Shown here in pieces: positions 1 through 9,550 of a stretch of 43,738 nt of DNA (positions are counted from its first letter, which is position 1; the number at the start of each line of letters is the position of its first letter). The DNA is from UBA2144 sp043819035 (GTDB taxonomy: Bacteria; Patescibacteriota; Gracilibacteria; Peribacterales; Peribacteraceae), in the NCBI GenBank assembly GCA_043819035.1, contig JBDRFD010000029.1, positions 1-43,738 of the forward strand, given 5' to 3'. The notes below the pieces were generated by a model. The model did no database searches, had not been told where the DNA came from, and saw only the letters and a program-made list of their open reading frames with translations. Both the position numbers and the translations under genes were made by a program.

Positions 1-641
1 TGCGTTTCCCAGCTGCGGGTTTGAACGCGTCCGGAAACGAATAGGCGCTGTCCTTTGTGGACAGTTTTGCTGATTTCCTCGGCAAGCTCGCCCCAAATAA
101 CAACATTGTGAAATTCGGCGCGCTCTTTGGTTTCACCGGAAGACTTATCCTTCCAGCGCTCATTGGTAGCAACGCCAATCGATAGAACTTGCTTGCCACT
201 TGTAGTTGTGCGAAGTTCCGGATCACGTGTGATGTGCCCGATTATATCTGCACGATTAACAGCGCTTAAAATCGCAGAAGCGCCCTGTGGCGCAGGAATC
301 TGTCCGTCTTTTGGATCAAGAAGAATCATATCGAGTGCAACAATTTTTGTTTTGCTGCGTTTCTCGCCGCTCTTCTCATCTTCCCAGCTGTCCGTTTGCA
401 GACGGCCGGCAAGTGAAAGTTGTGAACCGGGACGAACGTATTGCCCGGCAATGTCTGCCATAGGACCCCACAAGGTAACCGTGTGGAATCCTTTTCCTGT
501 AAGTGTTTCGTCGCTATCGGATTTGAACTGATAGGGAACGACGATATTGAGGTCCGTAACACTCGATCCACCGGGTGTTTGGCGAACTTCAACTGGTTGT
601 GTCTGATAGCCGATGATGTGTACGCGATTGAGAGAAAACAT
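1..641 (-). CDS. ssb: Single-stranded DNA-binding protein with two OB-folds (3' end outside window)
   Basis: The ATG is at 639-641 on the complement, and 213 codons stay open to the window edge, so the C-terminus is missing. SSB coats single-stranded DNA during replication, recombination and repair. Residues 1-112 form one SSB-like OB-fold, starting MFSLNRVHIIGYQTQPVEVR and containing FHTVTLWG and LSLAGRLQTDSWE. Residues 125-213 form a second and more canonical one, with LSAVNRADIIGHITRDPELR, FHNVVIWGELAE and GQRLFVSGRVQTRSWE. Two OB-folds in one chain are known from Deinococcus-Thermus SSBs, which act as dimers; most bacterial SSBs have one fold and act as tetramers. I infer a dimeric SSB. 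There is no Shine-Dalgarno site in front of the start. The acidic C-terminal tip cannot be checked. Confidence 0.88.
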   Translation of the reverse strand, partial: MFSLNRVHIIGYQTQPVEVRQTPGGSSVTDLNIVVPYQFKSDSDETLTGKGFHTVTLWGPMADIAGQYVRPGSQLSLAGRLQTDSWEDEKSGEKRSKTKIVALDMILLDPKDGQIPAPQGASAILSAVNRADIIGHITRDPELRTTTSGKQVLSIGVATNERWKDKSSGETKERAEFHNVVIWGELAEEISKTVHKGQRLFVSGRVQTRSWET

Positions 642-835
642 GTCTCTGAAGGGGTATGGAATTAGAGGAGGTCACTGTCTTGCGCGCGTATGTGACTGTA
701 CCTTTGTACACCCCCAATGTTTTTCTAGGCAACTACTTTATATTGCATGATTTATGAATTGGTGTTCTGGTTTTATTTTATTGCTCTCTTCTAACCCCCC
801 AGAGGATACCCCATCGGTTGGGTAGTAGATGAATC

Positions 836-922
836 TGTGGGCTAAAGCCCACTTGGTTTGGTAAGCGTTAACCCCGCGCTTAAGCGCGGGGTTAACGCTT
901 CGCCTGCGATGGGCTTTAGCCC
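836..922. repeat. REP-like nested palindrome with a perfect 38-bp core
   Basis: Positions 863-900 are a perfect 38-bp palindrome (AAGCGTTAACCCCGCGC, TTAA, then its complement). It is flanked by two short palindromes: TGGGCTAAAGCCCA just upstream and TGGGCTTTAGCCCCA near 909-922. A related arrangement, GGGCTAAAGCCCA followed by GTTAACCCCGC and later GCGGGGTTAAC, lies at about 29330-29470. The hairpins at the ends of the IS200-type element near 32454 have the same style. It may be a REP-like sequence mobilised by a Y1 transposase, which is an inference. Confidence 0.6.
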
Positions 923-1040
923 CATCTGGCTGCAAAGCTTAGTAAGCAGTCATACCTGGATGTGAAGTGAAGTAAGTGTAAGTGTAAACATTTATTTGCT
1001 CCCCAACCCATACCCCCATAAACCCCTTCCTCCACGGTTT

Positions 1041-1164
1041 ACCTCCATCCCCCAACCCCTTCCTCCACAGGAGGAAGGGGAGCTTCGCTATTGGAGTATT
1101 GAGATTTGCTCTCATCTTTAACAGAGTTCCCCTCCTCCCGTGGAGGAGGGGCTAGGGGTGGAGG
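1041..1164. repeat. MITE-like inverted repeat, copy 1
   Basis: The outer arms pair: the left arm begins ACCTCCATCCCCCAACCCC and the right arm ends GGGGCTAGGGGTGGAGG. Each arm folds on its own as well, CCCCTTCCTCCACAGGAGGAAGGGG on the left and a similar CCTCCCGTGGAGG hairpin on the right. A second copy of the same design is at 12104-12229, with the same order of inner hairpins and a similar central ACAGAG segment. It has no coding capacity, so it is either a non-autonomous mobile element or a structured repeat. Confidence 0.55.
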
Positions 1165-1277
1165 CAATTGCAGTAGGTCAGGGGTGGAGGAAATACAAAA
1201 GAAAATCCTTACTTACTTTTCATCAAAATTTCTGTTCACAGAAGAGTATCCTGTGGCATATCAACATCAATTCACGC

Positions 1278-1283
1278 TACTAT
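1278..1283 (+). promoter_or_regulatory. -10 box of the secreted-protein cluster
   Basis: TACTAT lies 8 nt before the ATG at 1292. The expected transcription start falls at or next to the start codon, predicting a leaderless mRNA. No good -35 hexamer is visible at 17 bp. Confidence 0.4.
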
Positions 1284-1291
1284 AGATACCA

Positions 1292-4200
1292 ATGCGCGAC
1301 TGGTCTTCCGAAAAACCACCCTTCATGGGGAGGGCATTGGGCATAATGGGGATCGCCATAGTGGCCTCACTGCTTTTTGCAGAAACCGTCTCTGCCCTCA
1401 CAATCAATCTTTTTCCGGAAAGTTTTAAAACAATTGAAAAGGTATTGGGCATAGGAGACTCCTTTGGAGATGGAACAATCCCCAAAGATCTGGAAGAAGC
1501 GCAATGCGGCGGATTTGATTACGAAGTTACAGTTGCAGATAAGATTCCAAAGGTAAAAGGACTCCCGGGGAGAGACGGCGATTACTTCGGCAATATTACT
1601 TCCGGTATGGCGGTTCGCAATGATGATGGATTCATAGCTCCCGGAGATGTGGATGTTTGTGGTTACAGAACCGCCTGCCGCCCCGATGATCCTGAATTTA
1701 GAATGGACGATGAAAGCGATGATGATACCGGCGGTGGCTCCCCCGGTGATTCTCCTGGTGATTCTCCCGGTGATACCACTGACGATGCAGATGGTGACCG
1801 TTATTTCCCACCCTTCTTCGACACTTTCCCATGTCAGCGTCCGCTCGGCGATGCCACTCCGGAAAAACCCCCTGTTCCAACCGGACGTAACGGCGAGGAA
1901 TTCCCTTTCACCTGCGGTGGAGCCGAAATGCCTGCAGACGGACATGTGTGCAAAGCGGAATATGATTCCAACACAGCACTCAACGGTGGCCTATGCGGAT
2001 GGCTTAACAACCGGTGGCTCTATGGATACTATCAAAAAACGGTCCCCGTTGATTATGAGTGCAATGATAACCGAGACCCGGACGGTGATGGATCACAACT
2101 TATTGGAAAAACCCTCTGCATGGTCACACTTTATTCTGGGAGTACACAATGCCGCTTTGTTACAAAAGAGGATGCTGCGCTGGGCTTCAATGAGAGGGTG
2201 AGAAAAAGAGACGAGCTGAACAACTCACAACCTGATGATCCCGGATTGAACAACAGCCAATATAAATTAGACTGGGAAGCCGAACGGCAGTGCTGCACTT
2301 ACCAGAACACCAATGGTAGAATTTACGGGCCTGATGGGGCATACGACACATCCGGTGACGATTCTTCGACAATGGGCCTCATCAGAAACTGCATACCGTG
2401 CGAAGGGAGCGATTGCAGATATATACCGGGGGAATCTCCAAAGCCGCGATGGCAATACTATCCTCCGTGGGCCATTGAGGTTGATAGGAGAGGGCCGTGT
2501 TTCTACTGTGTAAATATAGAAGATTCTACGGAAGAAGTATCTTGCGATGCCGCCAATGCCAGCGAGCCAATTTACCCCTGCGAGAATTTGGTCAGTTACG
2601 AATCAGAAAGCGGACTGACTTATTCGGCAAGAGAGCGCGGACAAAAGAGATACCGCTCATACTTCCGCCACTACACAGGCTCCTACTCGCGCGCAAAAGT
2701 CCCTTTTACAGACTATGAAGGAAAAAAGCATCTTAACGAAGAACCCAAGAAGTACGTTACGGATGACAGTTCAAAATCCAAAATCCCCGTCTCCTGCTAC
2801 CGGATGTACAAGGAGGCGGACTACAGGACGCAGGTTGCGAAGCCCAATCAAAAAGCATGTGTGATTGCCGCGTACTACGGCGAGCCCGATCGCAACTTCT
2901 GGGAAATGGGCCGACGAGCCACTGTGAAGAGAGGCCCGAAACCGCTCAAAATACGAGGTACACAGGAGGGCAAGGGTGAGTACAACTGGGAGTTCCTGGA
3001 CATCCCGGCTCTTATCCGCGATACAACTTTTGATGAAGAAAAAGATCTTTGGTATTCGGGTATCGGCAATGCTTTTTCTCTGACGAATGGAAAAGTGATG
3101 GAAGAGAGATACAACAATGACCTCACAATGGTGCTGCTGCAGCCTTCGGATTCCGCGCATCTGGAAGCCGGCATTCAGCTCTATTACACCGAAGAAGATG
3201 AAGAGAACGAAGAGAAGCAAAAAGTGGCGCTCTCGTCCGGCGCGCTGATGCGGGCGTTTGATGATACCGTGCATGCGGAATATGTTTATGTCCCGGGTAT
3301 GGAATGGTATCCGGACCAAAGAACAATTGCAGAATGGTGGCAGCGGCAGGAAACGATGGCGAATCTGCTCTTTAAGCCTCCTGCCATTCATCTTTTACTC
3401 CCACCTGCCTGGTCTGTAGGCCTCGACCCGCTTGATCCCCTCTTCACCCCGGAGATTATTGAAAGTCAGAACCTTTCCAAAGACCCGCGCATGCAAGTGC
3501 TGGACGTGCAACTGGAAGCAAATGAAGATTTGATTGATGTGGTGAAAGCATTTTTGCAGAAGACGCTCACGCCGCAGTTGGAAGAAGAACTCATCCCTAT
3601 CCTTGTCCCGCTCGGATCACCCACGGAATTCCGTGCGCTGGCGGAAAAGTGGAATGCTTGGGCCATCGCGCAGAAGAAGCGCGGTGGGTCCGGAGCGGAT
3701 GAAGCTATCGAACTGGCTGCAAAGCTGGAACAGTACGCACGACATATCGAAGAGGTGCGCAAACTGCGCGGCGAGCTCGTGTGGTTCCATACAAAACTTC
3801 TGGAACACCAAACGGTAATTACCGAGACAATCGGCGCATGGCTGAATGAAGATGTTACCGCTAAGTATGACGAGTTTCGCGACCTTTACGCGCAGCTTGA
3901 GCCGCTCAGGGCAACCTGGCAACAAACGCAATCAACCTACAGAAAAATGCACGACCAATCTTCCATGCCCTGGTGCCACAATGAGCGGTTCACCGTGCCT
4001 ATTTATTCTCTGCTGGATGAATGGATGACAAGTCGCACCGAGGGCAGTGTTGACCTTACGGGTGGAAAGTGGAGAAAGGCGCAAAATTCTGTGGGAGATC
4101 TTGCATCCCTTGTCGTCCCGCGCATGATCGACGGCGTCTTTGACTTTACGGCGCTGCGAGCCGCATCCGGATCACTTGAGGTTCCGGTGCTTGATCCCAT

Positions 4201-5011
4201 TCAGGTTCGCCTCGCTATGGAAGTGATGGAGCCCCCGACAATTTACGAGGAAGGCGTAAAAGTGCCCGTCCTTCCGGATCTTCCTCCCATCCCTTCAGTC
4301 AGAAAACTCATTGGAAGCTCTACGACTCCCGGCAGTAATATTTATCCCAACATCAGCGTGGGAATACCTCCTCCTTCAATTGAATTTGAAATTTGGAGTG
4401 AGAGCGAAGTTAGCGCATTCCATGACATCCTCAATTCCATTAGCACGGTAATAACGGGAATGCAGGAGGAATACGAATTGTTCTGGAACAGCCAGAATAT
4501 GTTCAGTTACGATAATCCGCCCAAGGCGCTCACAGAACTCGATTGCTACGGCAGACACTCGGATACCTGTGTGCATACCGAATGGGATCTTCTGGAACGA
4601 CTGATGCGTTTTGGAACAAGGCCTGCGGTGCTGCTTTTGGAAGACTTCCTCTCCATCGGAAGATTCCGGGAAAATCCCGCTGATGTGGGGTACGGCATTG
4701 AATCGTGCCCCGACCGGGATTGGGCATGCCAGCTTTTGCATGGATCCGAAACACATTCCTATGAAGGATGGGATGTGAACTGGAAGGAAGGTGAGATGCC
4801 TGATCTTGGAAAATCTCTCTGCTTGGGGGCAAAGGGGACACTCGCCGATCAGCTGCGTTTCTGCATGTTCCAGGAAACACTCGTCAATATCGGTGGCGAG
4901 AATGCCTACCCTTACGCAGCCGAGCGTGAAAATATTATTCCCTCTTTCCATGTACCGGATGACACGTCCATTCTTCATGAAGTTGAACCTTCAGAGGAAG
5001 AGGAGCCTTAA
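1292..5011 (+). CDS. Large secreted cysteine-rich protein, unknown family (first of five)
   Basis: The protein has 1239 residues and I do not recognise the family. The N-terminus is a signal peptide: charged residues to about R14, a hydrophobic stretch to about 30, and likely cleavage after VSA at residue 35. Around residues 143-165 is an acidic Gly/Pro/Ser linker with PGDS repeated in tandem. A DPDGDG stretch further on resembles a calcium-binding loop. Many paired cysteines (for example CCTYQN, NCIPCEGSDC, CFYC) suggest disulfides outside the cytoplasm. Residues of roughly 730-900 are helical and probably coiled coil. It opens a same-strand run with four other exported proteins, separated by 1-11 bp, so they are very likely co-transcribed. 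A start at M12 is also possible. I infer a cell-surface or secreted complex; no catalytic motif is seen. Confidence 0.75.
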   Translation: MRDWSSEKPPFMGRALGIMGIAIVASLLFAETVSALTINLFPESFKTIEKVLGIGDSFGDGTIPKDLEEAQCGGFDYEVTVADKIPKVKGLPGRDGDYFGNITSGMAVRNDDGFIAPGDVDVCGYRTACRPDDPEFRMDDESDDDTGGGSPGDSPGDSPGDTTDDADGDRYFPPFFDTFPCQRPLGDATPEKPPVPTGRNGEEFPFTCGGAEMPADGHVCKAEYDSNTALNGGLCGWLNNRWLYGYYQKTVPVDYECNDNRDPDGDGSQLIGKTLCMVTLYSGSTQCRFVTKEDAALGFNERVRKRDELNNSQPDDPGLNNSQYKLDWEAERQCCTYQNTNGRIYGPDGAYDTSGDDSSTMGLIRNCIPCEGSDCRYIPGESPKPRWQYYPPWAIEVDRRGPCFYCVNIEDSTEEVSCDAANASEPIYPCENLVSYESESGLTYSARERGQKRYRSYFRHYTGSYSRAKVPFTDYEGKKHLNEEPKKYVTDDSSKSKIPVSCYRMYKEADYRTQVAKPNQKACVIAAYYGEPDRNFWEMGRRATVKRGPKPLKIRGTQEGKGEYNWEFLDIPALIRDTTFDEEKDLWYSGIGNAFSLTNGKVMEERYNNDLTMVLLQPSDSAHLEAGIQLYYTEEDEENEEKQKVALSSGALMRAFDDTVHAEYVYVPGMEWYPDQRTIAEWWQRQETMANLLFKPPAIHLLLPPAWSVGLDPLDPLFTPEIIESQNLSKDPRMQVLDVQLEANEDLIDVVKAFLQKTLTPQLEEELIPILVPLGSPTEFRALAEKWNAWAIAQKKRGGSGADEAIELAAKLEQYARHIEEVRKLRGELVWFHTKLLEHQTVITETIGAWLNEDVTAKYDEFRDLYAQLEPLRATWQQTQSTYRKMHDQSSMPWCHNERFTVPIYSLLDEWMTSRTEGSVDLTGGKWRKAQNSVGDLASLVVPRMIDGVFDFTALRAASGSLEVPVLDPIQVRLAMEVMEPPTIYEEGVKVPVLPDLPPIPSVRKLIGSSTTPGSNIYPNISVGIPPPSIEFEIWSESEVSAFHDILNSISTVITGMQEEYELFWNSQNMFSYDNPPKALTELDCYGRHSDTCVHTEWDLLERLMRFGTRPAVLLLEDFLSIGRFRENPADVGYGIESCPDRDWACQLLHGSETHSYEGWDVNWKEGEMPDLGKSLCLGAKGTLADQLRFCMFQETLVNIGGENAYPYAAERENIIPSFHVPDDTSILHEVEPSEEEEP

Positions 5012-5018
5012 TCTACCC

Positions 5019-5972
5019 ATGCATTCCAAACTTATATCTTTCGGCATACTTATCACCCTCTTGCTCCTTCCCGCAGGCGGAAGGTCAGCGGATGATTCTC
5101 CTCTCCCATCAGCCGATCTTTGCCGCGCGGCAATCGATCAGGCTCTCGCCAAAGAGCAGCGTATTTATCGCACTGTTCTCTTCGGACGAAAAGAGGCAAA
5201 AGATGCCCCCGTAGGAGAAGTGCGTTTCGACAAACAGGGAAGGGCGTTTTACAAAAGAGACAAGTACATGTGGGTTCATGCAAGTAACGATGGGAATGTA
5301 TTCTATATCAATGCGATGATGGACAATGAGGCCGAGCTCGATAGCGTCCCTGTGGATCAGGGCGGAGCCGAATTGAGTAAAGATACATTGCCTCGCCGCG
5401 GCATTCTGGACACCAAACGCACAATGACTTCGGAGCTGATCCCCTATCTCGCACAGGCGTTCCGTGCATTTACCTGCAGAGTGGATATGGTGTGCGATCG
5501 TATCGAGAAATCGATGAATCAAGAGGGGAATTCTGAATCAGTAGAGATTCCTATTCGTGTAAATGGATGCATCCGTGTGGACAGTGAGGAATGGAATTCG
5601 ATTCCGGTGTGCCACTTTACAGGAGAGGGGGGCGCCGCCTATAAAGACATGGCGGATGTCACTCAGTATTGCCAGAAAGTGGGTGACGGACTCGTGCAGA
5701 GGGAAAATGAAATTCTCAAAATGTTGGTGGAGTACGACGCGGCGTACCGGTCACTCCTCCAATTCGCAGGCGTCTTCGATGAGTTTCTGCAGGAATTCAG
5801 GTGGACCATCACCGGGAGCATCCGCAAGGCGGCATCAATCATAGGATCACTCGGACGCATTCCGTGCTTTATCTCAAGCTGTGATGAACATCCCCCTCCA
5901 ACCACCGAACTCGATTATTTCATCGGGCAGCCGAGTCCAATCTATGTCCCGGACTATAGCCCGGGCGATTGA
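5019..5972 (+). CDS. Secreted protein, unknown family (second of five)
   Basis: The protein has 317 residues from the ATG at 5019, which lies 7 bp after the stop of the previous gene; a GAGGAG sequence about 13 nt upstream may serve as a weak ribosome site. Longer in-frame starts exist inside the previous gene, but this one gives a clean signal peptide: K4, a hydrophobic core at 8-18 and cleavage after RSA at residue 24. The mature part is mixed alpha/beta with several cysteines (CRVDMVC, VCHF, YCQKV), and the C-terminal helical part contains IPCFISSC. Similar cysteine-bearing C-terminal helices occur in genes three and five, so the cluster members may be distantly related or packed together. 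Function unknown; probably exported and acting with its neighbours. Confidence 0.72.
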   Translation: MHSKLISFGILITLLLLPAGGRSADDSPLPSADLCRAAIDQALAKEQRIYRTVLFGRKEAKDAPVGEVRFDKQGRAFYKRDKYMWVHASNDGNVFYINAMMDNEAELDSVPVDQGGAELSKDTLPRRGILDTKRTMTSELIPYLAQAFRAFTCRVDMVCDRIEKSMNQEGNSESVEIPIRVNGCIRVDSEEWNSIPVCHFTGEGGAAYKDMADVTQYCQKVGDGLVQRENEILKMLVEYDAAYRSLLQFAGVFDEFLQEFRWTITGSIRKAASIIGSLGRIPCFISSCDEHPPPTTELDYFIGQPSPIYVPDYSPGD

Positions 5973-5983
5973 TACGAAATCGA

Positions 5984-6949
5984 ATGGTAAAAAGATCTTC
6001 CGATACCCGGCCCCAAAAGAACCTCGACTCAAAGAGGGAGAATGGCACTATACCCATGTTTGTCCTCGCGCTTCTCCTGATTTTTATAGGAGCTCAAACA
6101 GCCCCGGCTGCATACGGAAACATTCCCAAGCGTTTTCCCGTACTCGCAGCATGCACGCGTTACGAATATAACATCTTTAAGGGTACCGACTTTAATAAAT
6201 ACAAATTTCCGGAAGTCACAACCGTGAGCGACGTCTCGCGTTGGACCAAGCAATATCATGAGACAGTCAGCGAAGTGGTGGATGAAGTCTTCAATGGCCC
6301 TCCGGGGCCTCCCATTTGCACCGCACCTTCGTATGAAGGACTCCTTCCTCTTTCCGCAAGCCCGAAGCTGGGCGAACTTGCATCCTCGCTTCCATCCTGG
6401 AATTCACTCACGTGGCAAGTGCCGCCTGCCGGCACGGATCCCGAAGATTTCGATGCGGATCCTGATCTTATGAACACAAATGCGGGGAAATTAAGCCAGC
6501 TGGATGTTGGAACCGTACTGCTCGAATACCTGCGCATGTACGAATGCGCGCTCGTGGAACGCAGCCTCTTCCTGATCAAAGACACCTATGACCAAGAGAA
6601 GGACCGCGATAAGAGAATGGAGAACCTCAAAACAGAAGTCTCGGGTGATGTCTTGGAATCGCTCCTGATATTTCTGAAGGGGAGACCTCTCAACTGGCCT
6701 ATGTACTTGAATTTTTTTGTTGGAGATCGCCAGATCATCTTGAGCGAACTGACACAAGCGCGGCGTTCGCTTAATCGAACTCTCGCATTCCTTGCCGGTT
6801 TCAATCGTATGAGACCGATAGACATAGAGCTTAAGTGTCTTCAGCAGGCATCGCTTGATGTTCGAAACGGCTTGGCGCTCGCTGCCGACGCAAGCTCCTG
6901 CCTGCCGCGCATTTGGAACATCAAAGATGTTCTGCGCGACTACAAGTAA
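5984..6949 (+). CDS. Secreted protein, unknown family (third of five)
   Basis: The protein has 321 residues if started at the ATG at 5984, 11 bp after the previous stop. Alternatives are a TTG at 5969, overlapping the previous stop by 4 bp, and an ATG at 6056. I prefer 5984 because it keeps a positively charged segment before the hydrophobic run (MFVLALLLIFIG) that forms the signal peptide, with cleavage near APA/AYG. The mature region is largely helical, with few cysteines at the start (LAACTRYEY) and a terminal SSCLPRIW motif. No domain is recognised. It lies 5 bp before gene four, which supports one operon. The exact start is uncertain. Confidence 0.68.
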   Translation: MVKRSSDTRPQKNLDSKRENGTIPMFVLALLLIFIGAQTAPAAYGNIPKRFPVLAACTRYEYNIFKGTDFNKYKFPEVTTVSDVSRWTKQYHETVSEVVDEVFNGPPGPPICTAPSYEGLLPLSASPKLGELASSLPSWNSLTWQVPPAGTDPEDFDADPDLMNTNAGKLSQLDVGTVLLEYLRMYECALVERSLFLIKDTYDQEKDRDKRMENLKTEVSGDVLESLLIFLKGRPLNWPMYLNFFVGDRQIILSELTQARRSLNRTLAFLAGFNRMRPIDIELKCLQQASLDVRNGLALAADASSCLPRIWNIKDVLRDYK

Positions 6950-6954
6950 TCCCC

Positions 6955-9549
6955 ATGAAGAAGTTCTTCCATCTCTCTCTCGGCATACTCGCTCTCTCTG
7001 CCCTCTTCATACCGGATGGAGCCTCCGCGGGCATCTACGGGTGGGCGCGCGCGCTAACCAATTTTGAGTATAAAGGAATTGACGGGCCGATCTCCGGTTT
7101 CATCACGCACAAGCAGGTGTTCAACCGGTCGGATACGGACCCGTTCTCCGGTGCGGATGTGAATGATGCCATGGAATACAGCACCGACAACATCTGCAGG
7201 AGGAGGCGGGATATTAAAGGGGCATTAAGTTGCGATGCAATCGCGCAACCTGTGCGTGATATCGCGCGACGTGAAGAGCTGGTGCGCACATTGGAGCGCG
7301 ATCTTCAGGCAATCGCACTGGGGTATGAGCTCCCCATCACCGATCACTCCATCGAGCCAATGTCGTTGGCGCCGCGAATGCCAAGCATTATCCGAATCTG
7401 GCAATCCAGCTCAGACTGGATCTACTCGCCTGTAACCGAACGACGTGTTCGCTCTCAGTCATTCCCGACCAAAGAAGAAGACCCCGTACTATATGACTTG
7501 GTTATGGGCAAAAAAGATGGGGATGGCAATATCATAAAACCCGGCATCAAGCAGCTCGCCGGTGAAGGCATGGCGCGGCGCTATAGGTGGGGACTCTTCA
7601 CGGTCAAAAGGGAGGACCCGCAGTTGGAAAATTGCAGCAAATGGTACGAATGCAAAGATTGGCTGAGTTGCTGGGAAAAACAGGACAACGATACGGAGCT
7701 TAAGCCGCTTTTTGTTCGCGGGTGCAGTACGATCCCGGAGGCAAGCCTGGAAGACATGCTTCAAAAAGTTCTAGACCATTTGCATGCGACGATCGTTTTC
7801 GACCCGCCGCTCCAAAATGGAGAAATTGTGATTTTTCCGCCATGGGAATTAAATGAAGATACCTTCATGTGGGTGCACATGAACTATGCGAGGAAAAGGG
7901 ACGATATCGGTCTGGGGGACAAGCTCCCTCTGGAACCGATGATGCTTAAGCTTGATTGCGACTGGGAGAATGATGAGTATGGAACTCCCGCATGTGTCCC
8001 GGGGATTGTCGGAGACACCTGTTTAAGCGGAGGCGACCCTGACACGTGTAAAAAGGGAATAATTCTGGGCGGCATGTACTTGGATCCGCCACGGGAACCT
8101 CCGATGACAGAAAAGGTATGCACCATGCCATTCTCTTCACACGGATACCTCTGCAAAGAAATTGATCAGATGCGTTGCCCTCCGCAGGAGCCGGAGGAAG
8201 GCGAAAAGGCTCCTTCGGATGAAGGAATTGTTCTCACTCGTTGCGATCCCGATAATCTCACCGGTGTCACATGGCAGATGGAGTCCGGACCCGATGCCTG
8301 CCGCATTGGAGGATGGCGATTCAATCCCGTCGGGTACAAAAATGATGAAGGTATCATTGAACCGGTTAAGGACACTCCTAAGAGGGATAAAGAAATTAAT
8401 CGCCCCTTCAACTGCAGCAACTGCGCTGTGGATCTGTTCTGCAGCGGACAGGGTGGCACATGTGTAGGAGGAGCATATACACTCTCGAAAAATGATAATG
8501 ACGTATTTGGGATTTGTCTCCCGGAAACTACCCCCATCAATTCGTACTTCCTTTTGCATGAGTTGGTACATGCACAACAATTCTGCAATCTACCACCGGA
8601 AGCAATGAGGGAAATGACAAGTACTCCGGAGCGGTGCTGCGCGGTGGAACAACCGGCATACTTCACCCAATGTGCAGCTGTGGCAGAAGATGGCCACTTT
8701 GAAGACACAGATCTCACTGTAGAAGTATGCACAAGTGCTTTTGCCAATCTCTCATGCCTTAAATCAATGTCACCGGGAAGTGGAGGGCTCCCTTGTACGG
8801 GAAATTATTACACTATCGATGAATTGATCGACATCACTAAAAGGGTTAATAAGGCAGCCGATAAGAATTTAGCTGGTCTTCCAGAAACGTGCGAAGACGT
8901 CATAAATTATATGGATCCGCGCGCAAAAATGTTTATAAACTCGCTCCCGCTTGTATGCTCAGCGGAATGCCAATCCGAATATCAGAACACAATCGGAAAT
9001 AACGCCTGTTATATCGCACAGTGCACCGAAGAATCACTGGAAACGCAGAGGTTGTACCCTGGGCGTATGAACTTTGTAACGCAGGATGAAGCTTTCCCGT
9101 GGGAATCGGATATCAAACCCGATCCTCTGATCGGTTCTGTGATGCCGATTCCCCCATTACCCCTCACACGATTCCCCTCCTATCGCCCCGAACTCTTTGT
9201 GAAGGATCTGGATCTGGCGCTCTGCCAATTGGCCGGACTTCCTATCAGTCAGCCTCCGCATCGCTGCGCCTTCCATGCGCTTCGGCAGTTGGCGTTACTC
9301 CCTTCAAATCCGTCTTTGCTTGGTTATGGCTTTGTAACCCAGACATCAGAGGGGCAGGAAGAAGCGTGGGGTTTGCAATCTTTGGCACCCAGCATCGGCG
9401 TGCGATTGGGAACAGACCTCTACATTCAGTATTTCCGGCGTGCGGGAAAAGCATTCTGGGAGCTGGTGCGCGGCGCGAACGAACTCATCGGCGGAATCGC
9501 CACACTGGAATTCCCCGCGGACTCCTGCCCCCGATACAACCCTCAGTAG
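6955..9549 (+). CDS. Large secreted cysteine-rich protein with an HExxH motif (fourth of five)
   Basis: The protein has 864 residues from the ATG at 6955, 5 bp after the previous stop. The signal peptide is clear (MKKFF, a hydrophobic core, cleavage after ASA at residue 25). The central part is dense in cysteines (for example CDWEND, CVPGIVGDTC, CSNCAVDLFC, CCAVEQ), implying disulfides. Residues 535-539 read HELVH within FLLHELVHAQQF, the zinc-binding HExxH pattern of zincin metallopeptidases, followed about 30 residues later by AVEQPAYF, where a glutamate could be a third ligand. This is the only catalytic-looking motif in the cluster. I infer a possible extracytoplasmic metallopeptidase, but one motif alone can arise by chance and no full peptidase domain was recognised. 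Confidence 0.72.
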   Translation: MKKFFHLSLGILALSALFIPDGASAGIYGWARALTNFEYKGIDGPISGFITHKQVFNRSDTDPFSGADVNDAMEYSTDNICRRRRDIKGALSCDAIAQPVRDIARREELVRTLERDLQAIALGYELPITDHSIEPMSLAPRMPSIIRIWQSSSDWIYSPVTERRVRSQSFPTKEEDPVLYDLVMGKKDGDGNIIKPGIKQLAGEGMARRYRWGLFTVKREDPQLENCSKWYECKDWLSCWEKQDNDTELKPLFVRGCSTIPEASLEDMLQKVLDHLHATIVFDPPLQNGEIVIFPPWELNEDTFMWVHMNYARKRDDIGLGDKLPLEPMMLKLDCDWENDEYGTPACVPGIVGDTCLSGGDPDTCKKGIILGGMYLDPPREPPMTEKVCTMPFSSHGYLCKEIDQMRCPPQEPEEGEKAPSDEGIVLTRCDPDNLTGVTWQMESGPDACRIGGWRFNPVGYKNDEGIIEPVKDTPKRDKEINRPFNCSNCAVDLFCSGQGGTCVGGAYTLSKNDNDVFGICLPETTPINSYFLLHELVHAQQFCNLPPEAMREMTSTPERCCAVEQPAYFTQCAAVAEDGHFEDTDLTVEVCTSAFANLSCLKSMSPGSGGLPCTGNYYTIDELIDITKRVNKAADKNLAGLPETCEDVINYMDPRAKMFINSLPLVCSAECQSEYQNTIGNNACYIAQCTEESLETQRLYPGRMNFVTQDEAFPWESDIKPDPLIGSVMPIPPLPLTRFPSYRPELFVKDLDLALCQLAGLPISQPPHRCAFHALRQLALLPSNPSLLGYGFVTQTSEGQEEAWGLQSLAPSIGVRLGTDLYIQYFRRAGKAFWELVRGANELIGGIATLEFPADSCPRYNPQ

Positions 9550-9550
9550 C

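Larger units (their letters stand above)
642..1291. other. 650-bp gap without a gene, holding two palindromic elements
   Basis: This gap separates ssb from the secreted-protein cluster, which is transcribed the other way. I see no coding region with support. It holds a nested palindrome around 836-922 and a MITE-like inverted repeat at 1041-1164, listed separately. The promoter of the cluster lies at its right edge. Confidence 0.6.

Noticed and set aside
1367..1945. Long minus-strand open frame (192 codons) opposite the first secreted-protein gene
   Set aside because: It lies wholly inside a better-supported gene on the other strand that has a signal peptide and a consistent operon; the reverse frame shows only low-complexity residues.
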